DNA from: Sulfolobaceae archaeon
GTDB lineage: Archaea > Thermoproteota > Thermoprotei_A > Sulfolobales > Sulfolobaceae
Reading direction: 5' to 3'
Length of the DNA: 5,240 nucleotides
Assembly (NCBI GenBank): GCA_028277025.1
Contig: JAPYVG010000109.1
Span: 1 to 5,240 of the forward strand
Under the pieces are notes generated by a model. It saw only the letters and a program-made list of their open reading frames with translations, did no database searches and was not told the DNA's origin. Both the position numbers and the translations under genes were made by a program. This document shows, in pieces, positions 1-5,025 of the stretch; positions within the stretch are counted from its first letter, which is position 1, and each line of letters starts with the position of its first letter.

Positions 1-440
1 GACGAACATTAATTTACATCTTGTTTTGGTCACTCATTAAACATACTGTTTGCAAGGTAAACACTCTACCGCTTATAACTGCTCTATCACAATATCCAAT
101 CTAGACAAAAACACAGTTATTTCTCTGAAACTAGTCATTGAACTACTGTTTTCCTATAAAACTGTTGTCTCGCTTATCAAGAATATTACGCATTCAGTTG
201 TTTAAAATTTTTTAATAACCTATTCGTACTACAAATACATTTTTAATTATTCTTATAATTCTATGGTAAAATTTTAGTGCTACTATGTGATCATATTCCA
301 GTTGTTATGGATCTGGACACCTTCGATACTGCATATCAAATTAATTAGAAGATTTGGCAGTAAATTACGTATGGACGTAGATTATGTTGGTCACTTTTCG
401 AATGACTTTTAAGATGAATGCTTATAAGGAGTTACGTAAA
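1..440. other. AT-rich region without a supported gene
   Basis: I see no convincing gene here. Reading frames are short and broken on both strands. The longest I checked on the + strand runs from a GTG at 287 to a TAA at 410-412 (41 codons) and has no recognisable motif. A run of T at about 207-212 could end transcription of something to the left. The stretch lies on the host side of the tRNA, outside the presumed integrated element. Confidence 0.6.
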
Positions 441-450
441 TCTTATAAAT
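441..450 (+). promoter_or_regulatory. TATA box of the tRNA-Glu gene
   Basis: The sequence TCTTATAAAT is a good archaeal TATA box. Its centre lies about 27 nt upstream of the first base of the mature tRNA, the expected distance for a transcript starting at or just before the tRNA. A second AT-rich motif at 463-470 is too close to act as the TATA box. Confidence 0.65.
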
Positions 451-452
451 AT

Positions 453-737
<285 letters not shown>

Positions 738-760
738 TCTAAGAATGTTAAGTAACGCGG

Positions 761-769
761 GTTTAAATA
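761..769 (-). promoter_or_regulatory. TATA box of int(N)
   Basis: Read on the minus strand this is GTATTTAAAC-like, centred about 28 nt upstream of the int(N) ATG at 737. This suggests a leaderless or nearly leaderless transcript. It is the original integrase promoter and appears intact. Confidence 0.55.
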
Positions 770-1010
770 CTCATTCTAATAGAACGATCAATGTAGAGTT
801 GAAAGAAGACGGCAAAGATCCCTCATTTGTGCGAAAAATTCAAAGCGACTTGAGGAATTCTTCGCTGACTAAACAATTTGTTATGCATATGCGCCAGTCC
901 GTTTGAGTAGAACGAGTGTAAATCAGACATGATATGGGCGTAATATAAGCGAACGACCGGCGTGGTATAGGCGTATAAACGTACACATTTCAACTGGCAA
1001 AAACCGCGGG

Positions 1011-1069
1011 CTTTCATAACCGATATTTTGCTATACCGCCTTTTCGCAAACTTTCATAACCGATATTTT
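1011..1069. repeat. 19-bp direct repeat, two copies 40 bp apart
   Basis: CTTTCATAACCGATATTTT occurs without mismatch at 1011-1029 and 1051-1069. On the minus strand each copy contains an AT-rich AAAATATC followed by GGTTATGAAAG. Each therefore places an ATG at the same point, but neither opens a plausible gene. The pair may be a protein-binding site. Confidence 0.8.
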
Positions 1070-1128
1070 AATTTAGTTTACTCATTGCAACAGATATGTG
1101 TATTTGCACTGTGGTTATGCATATTTGT

Positions 1129-1144
1129 GTTGTAGATATACAAC
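1129..1144. repeat. Short inverted repeat
   Basis: GTTGTA and TACAAC form perfect 6-bp arms around a 4-base GATA spacer. It sits among other GTTG and GCAAC words (1087-1097 and 1150-1160), just left of the GC-rich island. A regulatory or origin role is possible but unproven. Confidence 0.5.
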
Positions 1145-1184
1145 TTCATGCAACATATTTCATCGCCCCACCCCGCCCGTTCGG

Positions 1185-1232
1185 TTAGCCCGGCATAACT
1201 TCGCCCGGTATTCGTTTCGCCCGGTATAATAT
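1185..1232. repeat. Three tandem 16-bp GC-rich repeats (iteron-like)
   Basis: The units are 1185-1200, 1201-1216 and 1217-1232. The last two share TCGCCCGGTAT exactly, and the first has TAGCCCGGCAT at the same position. A more degenerate fourth unit (CGCCCGTTCGGT) lies immediately left, at about 1175-1184. The regular 16-bp spacing and high GC content in an AT-rich context suggest binding sites for an initiator or partition protein, or a repeated piece of structured RNA. Confidence 0.75.
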
Positions 1233-1254
1233 TCGCATTGCCTTGCTATGCCTT

Positions 1255-1295
1255 GCCCTGGGGGGTGAAAAGGAGAAAAGAAAGCGACCCAGGGC
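1255..1295 (+). other. Stem-loop with 8-bp GC-rich stem and purine-rich loop
   Basis: GCCCTGGG (1255-1262) pairs perfectly with CCCAGGGC (1288-1295) around a 25-nt loop that is almost all purine and contains GGTGA and AGGAG. An alternative pairing uses CACCCC (1169-1174) with GGGGTG (1262-1267). The structure could be a stable RNA element in a thermophile or a DNA hairpin. I cannot assign a strand or function from the sequence; + is given only because the purine loop reads that way. Confidence 0.5.
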
Positions 1296-1312
1296 GGCAG
1301 TGAAGTGCTAAT

Positions 1313-1364
1313 TCTCCATAAAGATCAATATACTAGTCTCTCCATAAAGAAATAATATATTGCA
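1313..1364. repeat. Imperfect 26-bp tandem repeat
   Basis: TCTCCATAAAGA occurs at 1313-1324 and 1339-1350. The next 12 bases are similar in both copies (TCAATATACTAG and AATAATATATTG), giving two 26-bp units. They mark the transition from the GC-rich island to the AT-rich stretch before the radical SAM gene. Confidence 0.7.
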
Positions 1365-1540
1365 AAATTTAGTTTCATATGCAAAAAAGTAGTAAAATGA
1401 AAAATAGTTTATCTCTTTTAGTGTGAAATAAAAGCAAAGAACGAAACTGAATAAACCTCATTTTAATAAGAAAAATTCAACTAACATGCGTAAATAGTAG
1501 ATACAAATATATATAAGCTGTTATGTAATATAGCATAGGG

Positions 1541-1548
1541 TATTTAAG
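1541..1548 (+). promoter_or_regulatory. TATA box of the radical SAM gene
   Basis: TATTTAAG lies about 24 nt before the TTG start at 1567, which fits a leaderless transcript. An alternative TATA-like sequence at about 1507-1516 would give a leader of some 30 nt containing a GGGG (1554-1557) 9 nt before the TTG. Both readings favour a start at 1567. Confidence 0.5.
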
Positions 1549-1566
1549 TCTTTGGGGTAATGAATT

Positions 1567-2622
1567 TTGGCCTTAAATGAGATTGAAATTAAGAAAAACA
1601 ATGATGAGCAGGATGATACATTATCTATTATCGATAATTTATTGCATAGGAGAAGGTCTGAAGCTGCAAAGAAGGCTCACGAAACTATAAGAAAGAGAAA
1701 GATCGCTAAAAATATGACTATATATTTTACCTTAGATAATTTTGAGTTTGATAAAGACGTTAGAAAAGTTTCCTTTGGAGAATATGAGATAAAGCCACCA
1801 TTGATTAAACCTTCAAAATTGACTTACGTCGAGAAGGGCGGGGTAGGAAAAGAACTTAGTGATGGTTGGGCAATTAATTTTGCTATCGGTTGTATTCACG
1901 CTTGCCCCTTCTGTTATGTTGATAATATCCATAAGAGGTTCAGTATTGCGAGAGTAGGTAACATAGTACAAAGACCGTGGGGAATGTACTTCTTAAAACC
2001 TAAGAACATTGACGAGGCAATAGAAAAGACACCATGGAAAAAATGGAGAGGAAAATTGGTTATGATGTCCTCAACTCACGATCCTTATTTGCCCCAACTT
2101 TACCCGATTCCTAGGAAGATCCTTGAGAAAGCCTTACCAGCGGGAGTTAGGTTCTTGATTCAAACGAGGTCAATGTTGGTGCTTAAAGACCTTGATTTAC
2201 TTTCAAAATACAAGAACCAAGTAATCCTACAAGTTTCGATAGCTACTTTGAACGAGAAGTTTGCTTCAATTATTGAACCCAGGGCACCTCCACCTAAAGC
2301 TAGGCTAGAGGTTTTAAGGAAGGCTAAAGAGGCAGGACTAAAAGTAGGAGTAATAGTAGCGCCAGTATTTCCTCCTAACAAGGTAAGGGGGGAAATAGAA
2401 GAAGATTTAGACGGGATAATGAAAGAGCTTGCGGATATAGGTGTGTATCAAGTTTTTGGTGAAATGCTTCACGAGAGAGGTATGAATATGGAGTATATAG
2501 AATCGTTATTAGGAGAGAAGATAACTATTGATAAAGAGAATGATGAGAAATTAGGCAAGATATTTACGAGATTGCTTGCAAAATATCGCCTAAAAGGCAG
2601 ATGGTGGTATGAGCGTTTTTAA
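1567..2622 (+). CDS. Radical SAM protein, SPL-like, partner of TcmP
   Basis: This is a cytosolic radical S-adenosylmethionine enzyme; its substrate is unknown. Cys109, Cys113 and Cys116 form the CX3CX2C motif (CIHACPFC) that would hold a 4Fe-4S cluster. Around it are features of the spore-photoproduct-lyase-like group: SSTHDPYLP at 168-176, TRSMLVLKDLDLL at 200-212, EPRAPPPKARLEVL at 237-250 and APVFPP at 265-270. Residues 1-50 form a charged tail with a basic SEAAKKAHETIRKRK segment, possibly for nucleic-acid or protein contact. The start is TTG, because a stop at 1561-1563 closes the frame and no ATG occurs before Met50. The gene ends 12 bp from the convergent tcmP gene. TcmP proteins were named for partners with a three-cysteine radical-SAM-like motif, which suggests joint action. 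DNA or RNA repair or modification is a guess, and it could instead modify a peptide. Confidence 0.88.
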   Translation: MALNEIEIKKNNDEQDDTLSIIDNLLHRRRSEAAKKAHETIRKRKIAKNMTIYFTLDNFEFDKDVRKVSFGEYEIKPPLIKPSKLTYVEKGGVGKELSDGWAINFAIGCIHACPFCYVDNIHKRFSIARVGNIVQRPWGMYFLKPKNIDEAIEKTPWKKWRGKLVMMSSTHDPYLPQLYPIPRKILEKALPAGVRFLIQTRSMLVLKDLDLLSKYKNQVILQVSIATLNEKFASIIEPRAPPPKARLEVLRKAKEAGLKVGVIVAPVFPPNKVRGEIEEDLDGIMKELADIGVYQVFGEMLHERGMNMEYIESLLGEKITIDKENDEKLGKIFTRLLAKYRLKGRWWYERF

Positions 2623-2634
2623 CTTTCAGCTAGG

Positions 2635-3612
2635 CTAAAAGAAATCATCTATACGTCCACCTTTACCGTGTATTTGATCCAGGATATTCAGTACGATTTT
2701 ACCATTATATTTAGTTGTTATATTATTTGCAAATTCTACCATCCCTTTTACCCACGGCGCACCAGATTTTGTATACCTAACCCTAAGCACTAATTCGTAT
2801 TTACGACTATTGTTCACATCTCTTATTTCTGCGGTGGCTTCTATAGGTTTTCCAAACTGAGTAAACAGTATATCACGTGCTTTCTCAGGATCCTGTACAT
2901 TGGATAATGTTGGCAAGTATTGTTCGAGCCTCTTTAAGGATACAGAGTCCCCATTTTGGGCCTTTCCTAGTAATCTATATACTCCTTCACTTTGATTAAG
3001 AATGACGTCTATGCTTTTAGACCTAGATAGTATTTTTGATAAATCACCAAGACTTATTTCCATCCCTTCTGGGTCTACGAAGAGGATACCGTAATCTCCT
3101 TGATTTATTTCATTAGCTATATTATCAATTTTCTTATTTATGTCTCCTTTTATTAACTTAATATCCGTTGCAAGATTTAACTCCTTTTTAATTAGATTTA
3201 ACCTTCGATATAATAACGAGAATTTGTTCTCATCAATCTCCACACCTATTATCTTACTGAAACTTGTTTCAGAACGCGACTTAAATATTAATGCTAGTAG
3301 TGATGAACCTAAAGACACGTACTCAGTATCCTTTATACTTACTAATCCACTTCCAGCAAAAGTATCAATAAATACATAATTTTTAAAGTAGTTTTTAGCT
3401 ATTTCTAGTGCTATGTCAAAGTAATACTTAAGATATGCTAGCTTTAACAAGGTGTGCGGACCATAAGATACGTCATCCTTAGTTATCCATAGATTATTAT
3501 TTTTAAGAATTTCTCGAATTCGTTTAGTGTAGCTGTCGGCGAAAGTAAGATATTCCAATATTGGTCTAATTCTATCATATGGCTCCTTCTTTTTCTTCTT
3601 TTTGTTTAGCAT
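2635..3612 (-). CDS. Three-Cys-motif partner protein TcmP-like, methyltransferase-type fold
   Basis: The protein has the layout of TcmP: a His-Thr near residue 53 before a Leu/Tyr-rich helix, FIDTFAGSG at 81-89 (SAM-binding motif I of a class I methyltransferase fold), GSSLLAL at 102-108, acidic VEID at 124-127, FVDPEGMEI at 178-186 and DVILNQSEG at 202-210. About 325 residues is within my expectation for the family. The C-terminal 100 residues contain no motif I recognise. The N-terminus begins with a lysine run (residues 4-9). A TATA box at 3638-3646 puts the transcript start at or just before the ATG. The gene converges on the radical SAM gene with 12 bp between stops, so the pair is adjacent but separately promoted. 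Activity is unknown; the fold suggests SAM binding, and catalysis has not been shown to my knowledge. Confidence 0.85.
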   Translation of the reverse strand: MLNKKKKKKEPYDRIRPILEYLTFADSYTKRIREILKNNNLWITKDDVSYGPHTLLKLAYLKYYFDIALEIAKNYFKNYVFIDTFAGSGLVSIKDTEYVSLGSSLLALIFKSRSETSFSKIIGVEIDENKFSLLYRRLNLIKKELNLATDIKLIKGDINKKIDNIANEINQGDYGILFVDPEGMEISLGDLSKILSRSKSIDVILNQSEGVYRLLGKAQNGDSVSLKRLEQYLPTLSNVQDPEKARDILFTQFGKPIEATAEIRDVNNSRKYELVLRVRYTKSGAPWVKGMVEFANNITTKYNGKIVLNILDQIHGKGGRIDDFF

Positions 3613-3637
3613 TTAATAGTAAGTGTTAATGTTTACC

Positions 3638-3646
3638 TTTAAATAT
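3638..3646 (-). promoter_or_regulatory. TATA box of tcmP
   Basis: On the minus strand this reads ATATTTAAA, centred about 30 nt upstream of the tcmP ATG at 3612. This is consistent with a leader of only a few bases. Confidence 0.55.
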
Positions 3647-3690
3647 TTTAACCTTACTAGCTACGAAAATACGAGTTTTGTTCTAGGGTT

Positions 3691-3739
3691 GCTTAGTATT
3701 TTTGCTTATATATTAGCTTAGTATTTAGCTTACATTTGA
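3691..3739. repeat. Four 12-13 bp tandem repeats beginning GCTTA
   Basis: The units start at 3691, 3704, 3716 and 3728: GCTTAGTATTTTT, GCTTATATATTA, GCTTAGTATTTA and GCTTACATTTGA. Spacing is 13, 12 and 12 bp. They lie between the divergent promoters of tcmP (3638-3646) and the RelE-like gene (3762-3770). That is a natural position for an operator that could control both genes. Confidence 0.7.
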
Positions 3740-3761
3740 GATAATATACAAAAAGAGAAAA

Positions 3762-3770
3762 TTTTTAAAT
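3762..3770 (+). promoter_or_regulatory. TATA box of the RelE-like gene
   Basis: TTTTTAAAT is centred about 27 nt before the ATG at 3793. It overlaps an upstream in-frame ATG at 3769, which argues that the upstream ATG is not transcribed and that translation starts at 3793 on a leaderless mRNA. Confidence 0.6.
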
Positions 3771-3792
3771 GCGTTTCCTAAATCTTTTTATC

Positions 3793-4104
3793 ATGGTCTG
3801 TGAGAAGTGGGAATTGAGGTTTTCCATGAGGAAAGCTAGAGATTATAGAGAATTTATGCAATACGTGGCAGATAATTTTAGTGATAAGTTATTGATGTTA
3901 ATTCTTGAAAAATTAGAGTTATTAAGGAAAGATCCTTTGAAGTACGCCAGGGAAAAATTAGGTAAGGATAAATATAACAATCCTATGTTTTCCATAGAAG
4001 TTACTAGAGATATAAGAATACTTTACAGTGTGGATTCAAAAAATTGCATAGTTTTCATTTGGGAGATTGGGTCTCATAAGAAGGTTTACGGGCACGATCC
4101 TTAG
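3793..4104 (+). CDS. RelE/ParE-family toxin-like protein
   Basis: The 103-residue protein has the RelE/ParE pattern. It starts with a strand (KWELRFSMRKARDYREF), followed by two helices (about 20-50), a KLGKDKYNNPMFSIEV hairpin, then the typical TRDIRILYSV strand, a hydrophobic strand (CIVFIWEIGSH) and the terminal KKVYGHD. RelE members cut mRNA on the ribosome and ParE members poison gyrase; the sequence does not decide which. Basic and aromatic residues near the end (Arg in TRDIRI, Tyr in KKVY) are the ones usually important in RelE. An in-frame ATG at 3769 would add eight residues, but it overlaps the TATA box, so 3793 is preferred. No antitoxin gene precedes or follows it on the same strand. 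The nearest candidate is the convergent 51-residue gene that overlaps its last 50 bases. Confidence 0.82.
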   Translation: MVCEKWELRFSMRKARDYREFMQYVADNFSDKLLMLILEKLELLRKDPLKYAREKLGKDKYNNPMFSIEVTRDIRILYSVDSKNCIVFIWEIGSHKKVYGHDP

Positions 4105-4210
4105 CTTTTTCTCTAGCAATATTTAACAAGTCTTCTTTAAATTTCTCAAAGTCCTCATCTGACTCGATCACTAGAAACCTTTCTCCGTCCTTATCTTCAA
4201 CAATTCTCAT
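4055..4210 (-). CDS. Small 51-residue protein convergent with the toxin, possible antitoxin
   Basis: The frame starts at an ATG at 4208-4210 and ends at a TGA at 4055-4057. The protein begins MRIVEDKDGERFLVIES, continues with an acidic helix (DEDFEKFKEDLLNIA) and ends in a basic stretch. A short N-terminal hairpin with DGERFLVIES followed by a charged amphipathic helix resembles small antitoxins, although I do not recognise a named family. No other usable start lies upstream before an in-frame stop. A TATA-like ATTTTAATA (4234-4242) is spaced for a leaderless transcript. The 3' 50 bases overlap the toxin gene on the opposite strand, which is unusual for a toxin-antitoxin pair. The assignment as antitoxin rests on size, charge and position only. 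Confidence 0.55.
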   Translation of the reverse strand: MRIVEDKDGERFLVIESDEDFEKFKEDLLNIAREKAKDRARKPSYETQSPK

Positions 4211-4233
4211 ATATATAAACTTCTCACAGAGGT

Positions 4234-4242
4234 TATTAAAAT
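4234..4242 (-). promoter_or_regulatory. TATA-like box of the 51-residue gene
   Basis: On the minus strand this reads ATTTTAATA. Its centre is about 28 nt upstream of the ATG at 4210. A more TATA-like run at 4211-4217 is too close to the start codon to act as the box. Confidence 0.4.
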
Positions 4243-4295
4243 AATGTGCTAATAGAGTTTCTTCTCATTGAATTTTGAAAAATTGTTAAGTAAGT

Positions 4296-4372
4296 AGTAT
4301 AAGCACTTATACTGGGATCCCGGCTTTCTATTCCCGTTAGAAAAATTGTAAAAACTCTTCAGTTTACTGAAG
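4296..4372. repeat. Cluster of four palindromes
   Basis: There is AGTATAAG-CA-CTTATACT at 4296-4313 (8-bp arms), GGGATCCC at 4314-4321, TTTCTA/TAGAAA at 4325-4330 and 4338-4343 (7-base loop), and CTTCAGT-TT-ACTGAAG at 4357-4372 (7-bp arms). All are perfect. They lie downstream of the 37-residue gene and upstream of the 51-residue gene, both on the minus strand. They could be terminator hairpins for the former, operators for the latter, or an origin or resolution site. Confidence 0.7.
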
Positions 4373-4398
4373 GAAAATCTTAAACTACAATGTCATTA

Positions 4399-4512
4399 TT
4401 ACTTCTTATTCTTAGCCCTGAAATATCGCTTGTAAACTAATTTTTTAATCCAAGCAATCCTTTGTTTTTCCATTCTTTGATGAGCATTTTTTGGTGTATG
4501 ACCTCTTGCCAT
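4399..4512 (-). CDS. Very basic 37-residue protein of unknown function
   Basis: The frame runs from an ATG at 4510-4512 to a TAA at 4399-4401. The protein begins MARGHTPKNAHQRMEK and ends VYKRYFRAKNKK, with many Lys/Arg residues and very few acidic ones. The even basic and aromatic composition and the upstream TATA-like sequence make it look like a real gene. Such proteins often bind nucleic acid, and small basic proteins are common in archaeal plasmids and viruses. I do not recognise a family. It stands alone on the minus strand, with the palindrome cluster just downstream. Confidence 0.5.
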   Translation of the reverse strand: MARGHTPKNAHQRMEKQRIAWIKKLVYKRYFRAKNKK

Positions 4513-4532
4513 TTTATTTCATTATATGGTAT

Positions 4533-4552
4533 AGATAAAGTAGTATAAAAAT
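4533..4552 (-). promoter_or_regulatory. Probable promoter of the 37-residue gene
   Basis: Two TATA-like words occur on the minus strand. ATTTTTATA at 4544-4552 would give a leader of about 10 nt, and CTTTATCT at 4533-4540 would give a leaderless transcript. I cannot choose between them. Confidence 0.35.
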
Positions 4553-4569
4553 TCTCTATATCCATAATA

Positions 4570-4584
4570 GATATAAGTTATATC
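4570..4584. repeat. 15-bp palindrome, possible operator
   Basis: GATATAA-G-TTATATC is a perfect palindrome with 7-bp arms and a one-base centre. It lies about 20 bp upstream of the TATA-like words of the 37-residue gene and about 200 bp before the winged-helix gene, so it could be an operator for either. Confidence 0.5.
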
Positions 4585-4756
4585 AACTATATACTACTAT
4601 TCTACCATTAATCCTGCCTGGATCCGCGATTTTTTGCTTACAAGACCTTGCTCTCACAATAATGAAAACAATATTACTATTTTAGTAAACCTACTGGAAA
4701 GAGTTTCCTAACTCAACTTTTAACATGTGGTAATACTATTACGTCGTCAGGAAACC

Positions 4757-4764
4757 TATTAAAG
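4757..4764 (+). promoter_or_regulatory. TATA-like box of the winged-helix gene
   Basis: TATTAAAG is centred about 27 nt before the ATG at 4788, fitting a leaderless transcript. The nearby GGAG at 4764-4767 is about 20 nt from the start, too far to serve as a ribosome binding site. Confidence 0.45.
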
Positions 4765-4787
4765 GAGATTTTACTTAATTTTAACGC

Positions 4788-5024
4788 ATGGAAAGAGAGC
4801 TAACTGAGACACAAAAGATATTGTTGGTATTGTCTAAAAGAGGTTCGCTTACGCTTGAAGAGTTAGAGAGGTATATAAAAATTCCAAGAAATTCGCTTTT
4901 AAAGAACTTGTCAGAACTAGCAGCTGAGGGGAAAATAAGTAGAGGCTGACTCCATATAGGGGGTAAGAAGTACAGGTAATACTCGTTGAAGGTTTCGGTA
5001 TTGAGAGAGCTGGGGATTGATTAG
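4788..5024 (+). pseudogene. Winged-helix DNA-binding regulator interrupted by two stop codons
   Basis: The frame starts MERELTETQKILLVLSK and shows a winged-helix pattern: helix 1 (6-17), helix 2 (LTLEELERYI, 21-30) and recognition helix (PRNSLLKNLSELAAEGKI, 33-50). It then hits TGA (4947-4949, codon 54) where a Trp would fit (RG-W-LHIGGKKYR). Ten codons on there is TAA (4977-4979), after which the same frame continues YSLKVSVLRELGID to a TAG at 5022-5024. The tail resembles the final helix of many winged-helix proteins, and its stop lies one base before the ATG of the next gene, as in an intact operon. I therefore read it as a 78-codon gene with two nonsense changes. A 53-residue product ending before the wing may still be made. 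The natural target is unknown. Confidence 0.68.
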
Positions 5025-5025
5025 C

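Larger units (their letters stand above)
738..1540. other. Repeat-rich non-coding region, possible origin of the element
   Basis: No convincing gene lies between int(N) and the radical SAM gene. The left part (780-1130) contains repeated short words such as GTTATGCATAT at 880-890 and 1114-1124, and GGCGTA at 935 and 969. A markedly GC-rich island follows at about 1161-1300, then a strongly AT-rich stretch from 1310 to 1540. GC-rich repeats next to an easily melted AT-rich segment are common at plasmid and viral origins. That role is inference, because no replication initiator gene is present in the window. Confidence 0.5.

Noticed and set aside
287..412. 41-codon frame left of the tRNA, considered as a transposase remnant
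   Set aside because: No motif is recognisable, and neighbouring frames show equally weak resemblance to coding sequence.
823..1017. Minus-strand open frame of 64 codons
   Set aside because: Its composition is unlike the other genes, it has no recognisable motif, it overlaps repeated DNA, and it starts inside one copy of the 19-bp direct repeat. I treat it as a chance frame.
2160..2381. Minus-strand frame of 73 codons
   Set aside because: It lies wholly antisense to the radical SAM gene, whose motifs are clear. It has no independent support.
3140..3379. Plus-strand frame of 79 codons
   Set aside because: It lies wholly antisense to the conserved SAM-binding core of the tcmP-like gene and has no motif of its own.
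3629..3721. Plus-strand 30-codon frame with a hydrophobic C-terminus, considered as a small membrane protein or missing antitoxin
   Set aside because: It overlaps the tcmP promoter region and the GCTTA repeats, and the hydrophobic end is just the AT-rich repeat translated. There is no well-spaced promoter.
4317..4324. Possible second attachment site (attR)
   Set aside because: Only eight bases (ATCCCGGC) match the tRNA T arm, the match lies in a palindrome-rich stretch, and no int(C) sequence adjoins it. A real attR should match about 40 bases.
4325..4349. Single CRISPR-repeat-like 25-mer
   Set aside because: Its start resembles Sulfolobales CRISPR repeats in length and first bases, but it occurs once and is better described as a short inverted repeat.
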